Of a DNA stretch of 64,000 nt, positions 9,256 to 17,699 are shown one piece after another. Positions within the stretch are counted from its first letter, which is position 1; each line of letters starts with the position of its first letter. This DNA is from Roseiarcus sp963805295. Lineage in GTDB: Bacteria > Pseudomonadota > Alphaproteobacteria > Rhizobiales > Beijerinckiaceae. The notes below the pieces were generated by a model. It had not been told where the DNA came from. It ran no database searches and was given only the letters and a program-made list of their open reading frames with translations. The stretch is taken from assembly GCA_963805295.1 (NCBI GenBank), contig CAWDTW010000081.1:147233-211232 (forward strand), written 5' to 3'. The position numbers and the translations under genes are program-made.

Positions 9256-10179
9256 ATGAAGACTATGGCGAATGGAAGCGGCGCGGCGGCGCCCCTGGCG
9301 AAGACGGCGAACCCGGTCAAGGAGGTGACGACCGCCTCGTTTCGGGCGGACGTGCTGACCGCGTCCCAGCGGCAGCCGGTGCTGGTGGACTTCTGGGCGC
9401 CGTGGTGCGGCCCGTGCAAGCAGCTCGCGCCGGCGTTGGAGCGGGCGGTCGCGGACGCGGGCGGCAAGGTCGCGCTCGTCAAGATGAACATCGACGAGCA
9501 TCCGCAAATCGCCACCCAACTCGGCATTCAGTCGATCCCCGCCGTCTTCGCCTTCGACAGGGGCCAGGCGGTCGACGGCTTCGTCGGCGCCCTGCCGGAG
9601 AGCCAGATTCGCGGGTTCATCGAGCGTCTCGTCGGACCCCTCGAGAGCGGATCGGCGGCGCTCCTCGCAGAAGCCGACGAGGCCGCGGCGAAGGGCGACG
9701 CGGCCGGGGCGGCGGCGATCTACGCCGAAATTCTGGCGGAAGACCCCGCCGAGGCCAAGGCGATCGGCGGCCTCGCAAAACTTCAGGTCGCCGCCGGCCA
9801 GCTCGAGCAGGCCAAGGCGCTGCTGGCGACCGCGCCCGCGCCCGCGCCAGGCAAGGACCAGGACCCCGCCGTCGCGGCCGCCTGGGCGGCGCTGCGCCTG
9901 GCCGAGCAGGCCTCGAACGTCGGGGAACTCGCGCCGCTCGAACGGGCCGTCGCCGCCAATCCGGACGACCACAAGGCGCGATACGATCTGGCTGTGGCGC
10001 TCTCGGCCAAAGGCGACCGGGAGGGCGCGGCGGACCAGCTGCTCGAAATCATCAAGCGGGACCGCAAGTGGAACGACGAGGCTGCGCGGAAGCAATTGTT
10101 GCAGCTCTTCGAAGCCTGGGGCTTGATGGATCCGGCGACGGTCGCCGCGCGCCGGAAGCTGTCGTCGATCTGGTTTTGA
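9256..10179 (+). CDS. thioredoxin-domain/TPR co-chaperone (CnoX/YbbN family)
   Basis: A 307-residue protein with an N-terminal thioredoxin fold (residues ~25-130) carrying an intact WCGPCK active site in DFWAPWCGPCKQLAPALE, then a C-terminal tetratricopeptide-like helical region (residues ~135-300; ALLAEADEAAAKGDAAGAAA, then AEILAEDPAEAKAIGGLA). This layout is typical of the CnoX/YbbN co-chaperone, which protects client proteins from over-oxidation and passes them to GroEL or DnaK. Unlike E. coli YbbN (SXXC) the active site here is fully redox-capable. It is followed after 55 bases by the LON-domain gene, the usual alphaproteobacterial neighbour, so an operon is likely. Confidence 0.9.
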   Translation: MKTMANGSGAAAPLAKTANPVKEVTTASFRADVLTASQRQPVLVDFWAPWCGPCKQLAPALERAVADAGGKVALVKMNIDEHPQIATQLGIQSIPAVFAFDRGQAVDGFVGALPESQIRGFIERLVGPLESGSAALLAEADEAAAKGDAAGAAAIYAEILAEDPAEAKAIGGLAKLQVAAGQLEQAKALLATAPAPAPGKDQDPAVAAAWAALRLAEQASNVGELAPLERAVAANPDDHKARYDLAVALSAKGDREGAADQLLEIIKRDRKWNDEAARKQLLQLFEAWGLMDPATVAARRKLSSIWF

Positions 10180-10234
10180 GCGGGAGGACCGGCTTGCCGC
10201 GGCGCCGTGAGCAAAAAAGAACGAGTTGAGAGCG

Positions 10235-10903
10235 ATGAAGCTCAACCGCACCTACGCCGCGGCGGCGGACATGCCGGCCGCCATCCCGCTGTTCCCGCTG
10301 GAGGGCGCCCTCCTTTTGCCGCGCCGCCCGATCCAGTTGACGGTGTTCGAGCCGCGGTATCTGGCCATGCTCGACGATGCGCTGAGCGGCGACCGGCTGA
10401 TCGGCATCATCCAGCCTGCGGGCGCGGAGGATACGTCGTCCGCAGCGTCCGAGCTGTATCCCCTCGGCTGCGCCGGCCGGATCGTCCAATACGCCGAGAT
10501 CGGCGACGGGCGCTGCTTCTTGACCCTGATCGGCGTGGCGCGGTTTCGTCTCGTCTCGGAAATGGACTATGCCACCCCCTACCGCGTCGCCGAAGCCGAT
10601 TACGCGCCCTTCGCCGAGGACTTCAGGGAAGGCGCGGGCGAGGCGGCGGTCGATCGCGAGACGCTGCTCGCGACGTTGCGGCGCTTCGCGGAAGTCAATG
10701 AGATCAAGGTCGTCTGGAGCGACATCAAGAAGGCTTCCAACGAGGCTCTGGTCAACGGCCTCTCCATGATGAGCCCGTGCGGGCCCAAGGAAAAGCAGGC
10801 GCTGCTCGAGGCGGCGGACCTCAGGGCGCGCGCGGAAATGCTGGTGGCGATCACGACCATCGGCCTTGCGCGCGGCGACGACGCGGCGATGCAGATTCAC
10901 TAG
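10235..10903 (+). CDS. LON peptidase substrate-binding-domain protein
   Basis: A 222-residue stand-alone Lon N-terminal (LAN/PUA-like) domain protein. The hallmark segments are IPLFPLEGALLLPRRPIQLT, VFEPRYLAMLDDAL, GIIQPAG and GCAGRIVQY. There is no ATPase or protease domain, so it is not Lon itself; the family is thought to bind unfolded substrates, but its role is unproven. The ATG at 10235 gives MKLNRTYAAA; a TTG at 10226 is also in frame. The position directly behind the thioredoxin/TPR gene suggests a shared protein-quality-control operon. Confidence 0.88.
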   Translation: MKLNRTYAAAADMPAAIPLFPLEGALLLPRRPIQLTVFEPRYLAMLDDALSGDRLIGIIQPAGAEDTSSAASELYPLGCAGRIVQYAEIGDGRCFLTLIGVARFRLVSEMDYATPYRVAEADYAPFAEDFREGAGEAAVDRETLLATLRRFAEVNEIKVVWSDIKKASNEALVNGLSMMSPCGPKEKQALLEAADLRARAEMLVAITTIGLARGDDAAMQIH

Positions 10904-11020
10904 CGCCGATTTCCCGGCCGCGGACGCCGCGCGCGAGCGCGCGCAGGCGCTACTCATGCTGGGGCGGAACTGTTAGGTTCGAAGCGAAATCAGGCTTGCG
11001 ACGCTCCTTCGGAGTTGGCC

Positions 11021-11896
11021 ATGCAATACGAAAACACCCCCGTTTCCCAGAATATCGAGGATCGCCGCGGCCAGGGCGGCGGCGGCCTGCCGATGGGCGG
11101 CGGGGGCTTGGGCATCGGCGCCATCATCATCATTTTCGCGATCAGCTACTTCACCGGCATCTCTCCGCAGGTGCTGATGGGCGGCGCCGAGATGGTGACG
11201 CGCGGCGGCAACGCCTCGTACACCCAGCCCGCGTCGACCGGCCCCGCCGCCGATCCGAACGACCCCATGCGCAAGTTCCTCTCGCATGTGCTCGGCCAGA
11301 CCGAGAACGTCTGGGCGACGGTGCTGCCGCAGCAGGCGGGCGTCAAATATGTGCCCGCGACGCTCGTCATCTATGACGGCGCGACGCGGTCGGGATGCGG
11401 GGGAGCGCGCGCGGCGATGGGCCCGTTCTACTGCCCGCTCGACAAGAAGGTCTATCTCGACACCTCCTTCTTCCGCGACATGAAGACGAAATACGGCGGC
11501 GGCGGCGATTTCGCCTACGCCTATGTCGTCGCCCACGAGGTCGGCCACCACGTGCAGGACCTGCTCGGCATTCTCGACAAGGTCGACGCGGCGAAGCAGC
11601 GCGTCAGCCAGACCCAGGCGAACGCCCTTTCGGTCCGCGTCGAGCTTCAGGCCGACTGCCTCGCCGGCGTCTGGGCCGCCAACGCCAACCAGAAGTGGCG
11701 GATTCTCGAAGAGGGCGACGTCGAAAATGCGCTGGCGACCGCGCAGGCGATCGGCGACGACCGGCTCCAGACCGCCGCGCGCGGCTACGCCGTGCCCGAC
11801 AGCTTCACCCACGGCTCGTCGGCGGCGCGGGCGAAATGGCTGACGGCGGGCTTGAAGAGCGGCCAGATCGCCTCCTGCGACACGTTCTCCCAGTGA
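11021..11896 (+). CDS. YpfJ-type neutral zinc metallopeptidase
   Basis: A 291-residue membrane-anchored putative zinc protease (YpfJ, neutral zinc metallopeptidase family). After a Gly-rich N-terminus (RGQGGGGLPMGGGGLG) there is one membrane segment (GAIIIIFAISYFTGISP), then an outer domain with FYCPLDKKVYLDTSFF, the zinc-binding helix VVAHEVGHHVQDLLG (HExxH) and the downstream ligand region VELQADCLAGVWA. GGAG at 11011 spaced 6 bases from the ATG supports this start over a TTG two codons upstream. Substrates are unknown for the family. Confidence 0.9.
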   Translation: MQYENTPVSQNIEDRRGQGGGGLPMGGGGLGIGAIIIIFAISYFTGISPQVLMGGAEMVTRGGNASYTQPASTGPAADPNDPMRKFLSHVLGQTENVWATVLPQQAGVKYVPATLVIYDGATRSGCGGARAAMGPFYCPLDKKVYLDTSFFRDMKTKYGGGGDFAYAYVVAHEVGHHVQDLLGILDKVDAAKQRVSQTQANALSVRVELQADCLAGVWAANANQKWRILEEGDVENALATAQAIGDDRLQTAARGYAVPDSFTHGSSAARAKWLTAGLKSGQIASCDTFSQ

Positions 11897-11947
11897 TCCG
11901 GCGTTATCGGACCGAAGAAGCGGCGCTGACGGGCGCCGCGCCCGGGT

Positions 11948-12946
11948 TCAGTCGCGCTTCTCGCTGTCGAGGTGCGCCATCGCCTGGGCGGGGTAGCGCT
12001 CGCCCCTGGCGGCGCCTTTCGGCACCGCCTGTTCGATCGCGGCGAGATCGGCGTCGGTGAAGCGGATCGCGTCGGCGGCGCTCGATTCCGCCCATTGCCC
12101 GCGTTTGCGGGCGCCGACCAGCGGCACGATGTCCGCGCCTTGGGCCAGCACCCAGGCGACCGCGGTCGCCGCGACGCTGACGCCGCGGGCGTGCGCTGCT
12201 TTGCGCAGGCCCTCGACGAGGGCGAGGTTGTGCTCGAGGTTCTCGCCGGCGAAGCGCGACGAGAAACCGCGGAAATCGCGCCCGTTCGCCCGATCCTTCG
12301 ACCAGTGGCCGGAGATGAGGCCGCGCGCCAGCACGCCGTAGGCGGTGATCCCGACGCCGAGCTCGCGGCAGGCAGGCAGGATCTCGCTCTCGATCATGCG
12401 CATGACGAGCGAATATTCGATCTGCAGGTCTGAGATCGGATGGACCGCGGCGGCGCGGCGGAGCGTGGACGCGTTGACCTCGGAGAGGCCGATCGCCCGC
12501 ACGTAGCCTTTGGCGACCATGTCGGCGATCGCCCCGACCGTGTCCTCGATCGGCACGGCCGGATCGAGCCGCGCCGGGCGGTAGATGTCGATGGTATCGA
12601 CCCCGAGCCGCTTCAGCGAATAGGCGAGGAAATTCTTCACCGCCTCCGGCCTCGCGTCATAGCCGATGAAGCCGGCGGCCGGATCGCGCAGCGCGCCGAA
12701 TTTGACGCTGAGCACGTAGTCTTCGCGTCGCCGCCCCTCGAGCGCCTTGCCGATGAGCAACTCGTTGTGGCCCGAGCCGTAGAAGTCGCCGGTGTCGATC
12801 AGCGTCGCGCCCGAATCGAGCGCCGCATGGATGGTCGCCAGGCTCTCGGCGCGGTCGGCGGGACCGTAGAAGTCCGACATGCCCATGCATCCGAGGCCGA
12901 TCGCGCCCACGTCAGGTCCGCTTGCGCCGAGCTTTCTCCGTTGCAT
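11948..12946 (-). CDS. aldo/keto reductase
   Basis: A 332-residue NADPH-dependent aldo/keto reductase of the YajO/Tas-like group. Family blocks are LGCMGMSDFYGPADR, DTGDFYGSGHNELLIGKALE (catalytic Asp and Tyr), VLSVKFG (catalytic Lys), PIEDTVGAIADMVAKGYVRA and ITAYGVLARGLISG. Where most members have a catalytic His (YxxHRxD), this one reads IYRPARLDP, a variant also common in proteobacterial homologues, so turnover may differ from classical reductases. The ATG at 12946 (MQRRKLG) has GGGAGA 7 bases upstream; a second ATG lies at 12964. The substrate is unknown. Confidence 0.9.
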   Translation of the reverse strand: MQRRKLGASGPDVGAIGLGCMGMSDFYGPADRAESLATIHAALDSGATLIDTGDFYGSGHNELLIGKALEGRRREDYVLSVKFGALRDPAAGFIGYDARPEAVKNFLAYSLKRLGVDTIDIYRPARLDPAVPIEDTVGAIADMVAKGYVRAIGLSEVNASTLRRAAAVHPISDLQIEYSLVMRMIESEILPACRELGVGITAYGVLARGLISGHWSKDRANGRDFRGFSSRFAGENLEHNLALVEGLRKAAHARGVSVAATAVAWVLAQGADIVPLVGARKRGQWAESSAADAIRFTDADLAAIEQAVPKGAARGERYPAQAMAHLDSEKRD

Positions 12947-13080
12947 CTCCCGTCTCCCTGTCATGGCCCGCGCAAGATAGCACGAGCACCCTCGAAGGCA
13001 TCAGGACTTGACGGAGGAACCACCGAGGGCTATTTACGTGTTCATGCTTTGTTCTAGTCCCTCCAACCTGGAACGCCGCC

Positions 13081-14227
13081 ATGACCGTGAGAGCAGCCGT
13101 TTCATCCCACGATCCCCGTCATAGCCCCGCCGCGATCGCCGAACGCCTCGCGCCCGCCGAGCGGCGGCGCGGACGGGGCGCTGGGACCAACGTTTCCGGC
13201 CGCTTCGAGATTCTGAGCCGCGAGGATTTCGACGACGGCTGGACCCGCGAGGAGGCGCCCGAGCCCCTCGCCACCCAAGTGACGCTCGAGAAGCCGAAGG
13301 GCGTCATCACGCGCAACGATTCGCCCGACGTCCCCTTCGACCGCTCGATCAATCCCTACCGAGGCTGCGAGCACGGCTGCTTCTACTGCTTCGCAAGGCC
13401 CACTCACGCCTATATGGGCCTTTCGGCCGGGCTCGATTTCGAAAGCCGGCTGTTCGCCAAGCAAGGCGCCGCGGCGCTGCTCGAGCGCGAACTCGCCGCC
13501 GCCAAATACGCCCCCGCGACCATCGCGTTCGGGACCAACACCGATCCCTATCAGCCGATCGAGCGGCAATATCGCATCACGCGCTCGCTGATCGAGACGC
13601 TTCATCGAGCCCGCCATCCGATCAGCATCGTCACCAAATCGAATCTCATCCTGCGCGATCTCGACATTCTCAGCGACATGGGCCGCGACGGGCTCGTCAA
13701 GGTGTTCCTCTCGGTGACGTCGCTCGATCGCGCGCTTGCGCGCAAGATGGAGCCCCGCGCGCCGACGCCTGAGAAGCGGCTCGAGGCGATCGACGCGCTG
13801 AACGACGCCGGCGTTCCGGCCGGGGTGATGGTGGCGTCCGGTCATCCCGGCGATCAACGACGAGGAGATCGAGACGATCCTGACCCGCGCCTATGCGGCC
13901 GGCGCCCGCGAGGCCGGCTATGTCGTGCTGCGCCTGCCGCTCGAGATCCGCGACATGTTCCGCGAATGGCTGCAGGTCCATTATCCCGACAGGCTCAACC
14001 GCGCCGTCTCGCTGATCCAGTCGATGCACGGCGGCAAGGACTACGAATCCCGATGGGGCCGGCGCATGGCGGGCTCCGGGCCCTACGCCTGGATGATCGG
14101 CCGCCGCTTCGAGATGGCCGCGCGCCGCCTCGGCTACCGCGAGACGCCGCGGAACCTGCGCACCGACCTCTTCCGCAAGCCCGCCCCGGCGGCGGGCGAG
14201 GCCGGGGCGCAGCTCAGCCTGTTCTGA
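13081..14227 (+). pseudogene. PA0069-family radical SAM protein, one-base frameshift
   Basis: Radical SAM protein of the PA0069 (SplB-like) family. The iron-sulfur motif CxxxCxYC is complete in RGCEHGCFYCFARPTHAY and is followed by FGTNTDPYQPIERQYRITRS and IVTKSNLILRDLDIL. The frame breaks near 13836 (codon ~252): GTGGCGTCCGGTCATC should read GTGGCGCCGGTCATC, giving MVAPVIPAINDEEIETILTR in place of MVASGHPGDQ. After the break the frame continues to a normal C-terminus (LVQVHYPDRLNRAVSL region, then LFRKPAP and LSLF). The reaction is unknown. The extra T may be a sequencing error; the rest of the gene is undamaged. Confidence 0.85.
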
Positions 14228-14234
14228 GGTTGTA

Positions 14235-14314
14235 GCCGCGGTCGCTGACCGCGGCCGACGCGGTCATCGACCGCGTCCACAGGGCGGCGCGCTGACGCGG
14301 TCATCGACCGCGTC
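14235..14314. repeat. three tandem palindromic hairpins (REP-like)
   Basis: Three short hairpins lie in a row between the radical SAM gene and truA: 14235-14255, 14257-14277 and 14294-14314. Each has a perfect 9-bp stem (GCCGCGGTC or GACGCGGTC against its complement) and a 3-base loop (GCT or ATC). The outermost flanks are also complementary (TGTAG at 14231 and CTACA at 14313), so the whole block could fold into one larger structure. It resembles REP/BIME-type intergenic palindromes. It may also end transcription before truA. Confidence 0.75.
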
Positions 14315-14318
14315 TACA

Positions 14319-15083
14319 ATGCGCCGCATGCCGCGCTTCAAGCTCACTCTCGAATATGACGGCGCGCCGTTCGTCGGTTGGCAGCGTCAGGAAAACGGCG
14401 TCTCGGTCCAGGAGGCGCTGGAAGGCGCGATCTTCGCCATGACCGGCGAGACGCCGGTCGCCCATGGCGCGGGGCGGACCGACGCGGGCGTCCACGCGAC
14501 CGGGCAGGTCGCGCATGTCGATCTTGAGCGCGAGTGGGCGCCCTTTCGGCTCTCCGAGGGGCTCAACGCCCATCTCGCGCCCAACCCGATCGCGGTCCTG
14601 GGGGCCGAGCGCGTCGCCGACGATTTCGACGCCCGCCGCAGCGCCCGCGCCCGCCATTACCTCTATCGGGTCGTCAACCGCCGCGCGCCGCTGACCTTCG
14701 ATCGCGGCCGGGCATGGGCGGTCAAGCCGAGGCTCGACGCCGACGCGATGCAGGAGGCGGCGCGCGCCCTCCTCGGACGGCACGATTTCACCACCTTTCG
14801 CGACGTGCAGTGCCAGGCGAAATCGCCCGTCCGCACGCTCGACCGGCTCGAGGTGCGGCGCGAGGGCGAAATGATCGTTTTCGAGGTCGGCGCACGGTCG
14901 TTCCTGCACCGGCAGGTGCGCTCGATGGTCGGCTCGCTCGTCGACGTCGGGACGGGGCGCTGGAGCGCCGCCGACCTCGAGGCCGCGCTCGAGGCCGCCG
15001 ACCGCAGCCGCTGCGGCCAGGTCGCCCCGGCTTGCGGCCTTTATCTCGCGCGGGTCGATTACGAGGCGAACGCGACGAAATAG
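14319..15083 (+). CDS. truA: tRNA pseudouridine(38-40) synthase
   Basis: TruA isomerises uridines 38-40 in the anticodon stem of tRNAs. The 254-residue product carries the family start RFKLTLEYDGAPFVGWQRQ, the catalytic-aspartate motif GRTDAGVHATGQVAHVDL, SARARHYLYRVVNR, and the C-terminal HRQVRSMVGSLVDVGTG. Both ATGs at 14319 and 14328 are possible. The gene overlaps the oppositely oriented dapE by 25 bases at the 3' ends. It follows the hairpin repeats without an obvious Shine-Dalgarno sequence. Confidence 0.96.
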   Translation: MRRMPRFKLTLEYDGAPFVGWQRQENGVSVQEALEGAIFAMTGETPVAHGAGRTDAGVHATGQVAHVDLEREWAPFRLSEGLNAHLAPNPIAVLGAERVADDFDARRSARARHYLYRVVNRRAPLTFDRGRAWAVKPRLDADAMQEAARALLGRHDFTTFRDVQCQAKSPVRTLDRLEVRREGEMIVFEVGARSFLHRQVRSMVGSLVDVGTGRWSAADLEAALEAADRSRCGQVAPACGLYLARVDYEANATK

Positions 15084-16225
15084 CGCTCGAGCACCCGCTC
15101 GTAGATGCGCGTCAGCCCCTCGAGGTCGTCGAGCGCGACCCGCTCGTCGACCGCGTGGATGGTCGCGTTCATGAGGCCGAGTTCGACGACCGGGCAGGCG
15201 CTCTTGATGAAGCGCGCGTCCGACGTGCCGCCGCTGGTCGAGAGCGCGGGCCGCCGGCCGGTCACGTCCTCGACCGCGCCGGCGACGAGGTCGGTGAACG
15301 GTCCGGGCCTGGTCAAAAAGGCGACCGCATTCGTGGGATCGAAGGTCAACGTGTGGCGCATGGCGCCCGCCGCCGCGGCGACGCGCCGGGCGATTTCCGC
15401 CGACAGGGTTTCGGGCGTCCAGACGTCGTTGAAGCGGACGTTGAACGCCAGCCGGACTTCGCCGGGAATGACGTTCGCCGCCGGGTTGCCGACGTCGACG
15501 CTCACCACTTCGAGATTCGAGGGATCGAAGTCGGCGTTGCCGCCGTCGAGCGGCGGCGAGAACAGCGCCGTGAGAACGGGCGCAAGCGAGCGGATCGGAT
15601 TGTCGGCGATGCGCGGGTAGGCGACATGGCCCTGACGGCCGTGCAGGACGAGCCGCCCGGTCAGCGAGCCGCGCCGGCCATTCTTGATCGTGTCGCCGAG
15701 CGCCGCGACGCTGGTCGGCTCGCCGACGAGGCAATGGTCGAAACGCTCGCCCTTGGCCAACGCCCAGTCGAGAAGCTTTGCCGTGCCGTTGATCGACGGG
15801 CCCTCCTCGTCGCCGGTGACGAGAAAGCTGATCGAGCCGGGGAACGTCCCCCTGGCGATGAAGCGGAGCGAAGCCGCGACCGCCGCCGCGAGCCCGCCCT
15901 TCATGTCGCAGGCGCCGCGTCCCCAGAGCTGGCCGTCGGCGACTTCGCCCGAAAACGGATCGAACCGCCAGCGCGATGCGTCGCCCGGCGGCACGACGTC
16001 GGTGTGTCCGGCGAAGGCGAGGTTCGGCGCGCCCGTTCCGGCGCGGGCGTAGAGGTTGAGAACGTCCGGCGTTCCCGGCGCCGCGAAAGTCACGAGTTCG
16101 GCGGCGAAACCGGCGCCCGCGAGCAGCTCGCAGAGATAGGGCAGCGCGCCGCCGTCGGCCGGCGTCACCGAGGGAAAGGCGACGAGGGCGCGCGCGATGT
16201 CGAGCGCGGAGGGAAGGGAGGACAT
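15059..16225 (-). CDS. dapE: succinyl-diaminopimelate desuccinylase
   Basis: DapE removes succinate from N-succinyl-LL-diaminopimelate in the lysine/peptidoglycan pathway and binds two metal ions. The 388-residue product has the first metal motif AFAGHTDVVPPGD, the bridging Asp and catalytic Glu in GRGACDMKGGLAA and LVTGDEEGPSINGT, and the C-terminal STSGGTSDARFI plus VELGLMNATIHAVDE. The ATG at 16225 (MSSLPSALDIARALVAFPSV) is chosen because homology starts there even though the frame stays open upstream. Tail-to-tail overlap with truA. Confidence 0.95.
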   Translation of the reverse strand: MSSLPSALDIARALVAFPSVTPADGGALPYLCELLAGAGFAAELVTFAAPGTPDVLNLYARAGTGAPNLAFAGHTDVVPPGDASRWRFDPFSGEVADGQLWGRGACDMKGGLAAAVAASLRFIARGTFPGSISFLVTGDEEGPSINGTAKLLDWALAKGERFDHCLVGEPTSVAALGDTIKNGRRGSLTGRLVLHGRQGHVAYPRIADNPIRSLAPVLTALFSPPLDGGNADFDPSNLEVVSVDVGNPAANVIPGEVRLAFNVRFNDVWTPETLSAEIARRVAAAAGAMRHTLTFDPTNAVAFLTRPGPFTDLVAGAVEDVTGRRPALSTSGGTSDARFIKSACPVVELGLMNATIHAVDERVALDDLEGLTRIYERVLERYFVAFAS

Positions 16226-16234
16226 GAAAGGGTC

Positions 16235-16310
16235 CGGTGCGGGGAATGCGAATCGCGAATAGCGAGTGGCGAATGGAGACGTTCTACTCGCAACTCGCCA
16301 CTCGTCATCT
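16235..16310. repeat. intergenic inverted-repeat element
   Basis: Short near-repeats (CGAATCGCGAATAGCGAGTG, then GCGAATGG) are followed by an inverted partner (CTCGCAACTCGCCACTCG), so the segment can form an imperfect hairpin. It fills the gap between dapE and the S24-type gene. A second element of the same architecture but different sequence is at 48405-48474. Such mosaic repeats are common between genes of alphaproteobacteria. Confidence 0.5.
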
Positions 16311-16893
16311 ACCTCGGCCGCATCTCGCGCACGGGCGCCGCCCAGTCGAGGCCGCAGTCGTAGATCGGCGGCTCGGTGTTGGAGAGCAGGTTCCAGAGAC
16401 CGGTGGCAGGGCTCTTCTTCAGCGCCTTGATGAGCACGCGCCCGTCGGGAAGGCCGCAGACGCACATGCGTCCGACGAGGCTCTCGTCCGGGGGATTGCG
16501 GATGTCGTCGTAGAAGACGAGCCAGTTGTCGAACAGCGCGCCGAGCGAATGGCCCCGGATCTGCACGGCGACGGTCTGGGGCTTGGCGTCGATCGGTGCG
16601 TCGACCTCGTCGAACGGCCCCTGGCCGTCGGCGTAGAAATGGGCGACCGCGCCGGCGCCGACATAGCCGACCAGCGGCGCTTTCGGCGACAGCGGCTTGC
16701 CGCCGCCGCCGAGCAGCCGCGGCGGCTCGATGCCGAGATATTCGGCGACGATGGCGATCTCATCGGCGCGCAGGCGCCGGTGGCCGTTCAAGAGATCGGT
16801 CACGGCGGACGGCGAACGGCCGAGCGCCTTGGCGAGGCCGCTGCGGGTCTTGCCGGTGTGCTTGAGCCCGGCGCGAATCCAATCGACGGTCAA
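16309..16893 (-). CDS. HTH/S24-type repressor (LexA/CI-like peptidase fold)
   Basis: A 194-residue transcriptional regulator. Residues ~10-60 form an HTH (KTRSGLAKALGRSPSAVTDL, LNGHRRLRADEIAIVAEYLG); residues ~75-190 form an S24/LexA-like domain with the likely catalytic serine in VQIRGHSLGALFDNWLVFYD and the lysine in VLIKALKKS. Such proteins repress stress or prophage genes until self-cleavage or signal binding. No other phage genes are visible nearby, so it may be a housekeeping XRE/S24 regulator. The start is a TTG at 16893 with GGGATGG upstream. Confidence 0.8.
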   Translation of the reverse strand: MTVDWIRAGLKHTGKTRSGLAKALGRSPSAVTDLLNGHRRLRADEIAIVAEYLGIEPPRLLGGGGKPLSPKAPLVGYVGAGAVAHFYADGQGPFDEVDAPIDAKPQTVAVQIRGHSLGALFDNWLVFYDDIRNPPDESLVGRMCVCGLPDGRVLIKALKKSPATGLWNLLSNTEPPIYDCGLDWAAPVREMRPR

Positions 16894-17175
16894 TGTGTTC
16901 CATCCCTTTGTTGACCGGGCGTTGGTGGCTTGGCGCGTGCGCCCGGCTTGGCGGCCTCAGGAAGGCCCATCACTCTGTGGGATTAACCACGATTTCCGAA
17001 AACCCGCAATTACGAAAAACAGAAAATTGACAGACGGTTTGGATTCGCAGAATATGAATATCATGGGAATAGACGATGACGGATGGCGCAAGAGCCGGCC
17101 ATCCCTTCCGCCGCGCCGTCCTGTCTCGCCGACCGAGCCGCCGTCCCTTCCCTGGCCTTGCAAAGGAGGGTTTCG

Positions 17176-17265
17176 ATGACAGCGTCCGTTGCGGCGCGTC
17201 GCAAGCCGTCGGGGAGCGACGTGGAGCGGGGCGAGGCGATCCCTCGCCTGCGTCCGAAGTCCTGA
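17176..17265 (+). pseudogene. orfA' - truncated copy of the small ORF at 18491
   Basis: A 29-codon ORF with a strong AAAGGAGGG ribosome-binding site 7 bases before its ATG. It starts MTASVAARRKPSGSDVERGE, matching orfA at 18491 (MTASVPPTRKPPKTDTARGQ). After GCGATCC an extra base shifts the frame and a stop follows. It is the first trace of a duplicated cassette: the rest of orfA and all of orfB are missing from this copy. Function unknown. Confidence 0.55.
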
Positions 17266-17280
17266 CGCGGACGCGTGCGA

Positions 17281-17375
17281 GCGACATCAAGTTCTGGGAT
17301 GGCGCTAATCGCCTCAGCGCGGAGCAATTCGGCAAACCAATCCATTCAAATTTCCAATTTATTAAATCAACTTAA
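17281..17375 (+). pseudogene. orfC' tail - remnant matching the end of the ORF at 19383
   Basis: This stretch encodes SDIKFWDGANRLSAEQFGKP then IHSNFQFIKST and a stop, matching the end of orfC (LVSGAQFGKAIHSNF, NIEPT). The DNA is also alike (the run CAATCCATTCAAATTTCCA is shared). It fixes the left part of the tandem duplication and shows an internal deletion between orfA' and orfC'. From here to 17699 no gene is seen; the sequence is conserved upstream DNA of luxI, present again at 19735-20070. Confidence 0.5.
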
Positions 17376-17501
17376 TAGAAAAATCTGATGAAATGTACGT
17401 TATAATGCTTGAATCGTTCCCAAGAACAAGACGATAGTGGCGCTAGTTAAAGAGAAACTGAATATTTCATCTGCCGCGTTGCATTCACAATTAACCATCA
17501 C

Positions 17502-17517
17502 CTTGGGGAAACTCAAG
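17502..17517 (+). promoter_or_regulatory. candidate lux-box-like dyad upstream of luxI copy 1
   Basis: CTTGGGGAAACTCAAG is an imperfect dyad lying inside a block conserved upstream of both synthase genes (from GCCGCGTTGCATTCAC to AAATTGACAACG). The matching element of copy 2 is CTTAGGGAAACCCAAG at 19860-19875. It sits about 183 bases before the luxI start. Conservation in both copies and dyad symmetry make it the best candidate LuxR-binding site; it does not match the classical ACCTG-N10-CAGGT consensus. Confidence 0.35.
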
Positions 17518-17699
17518 TTGCCCAGCAGAACAAATTGACAACGGCGGCCGATCTACGCAAACTAGAACAAAGAAAGAACAGCGTTTCTTCCCTCGGAAGG
17601 CTTGCCGATCGCTTAGAGGGGCGCAACGCCTAGGGAAGGGCGACGATCGCAGCGGCATGGGGCCGCGAGGTCGGAGGACCTGTTGGAGGAGGATTGGTG

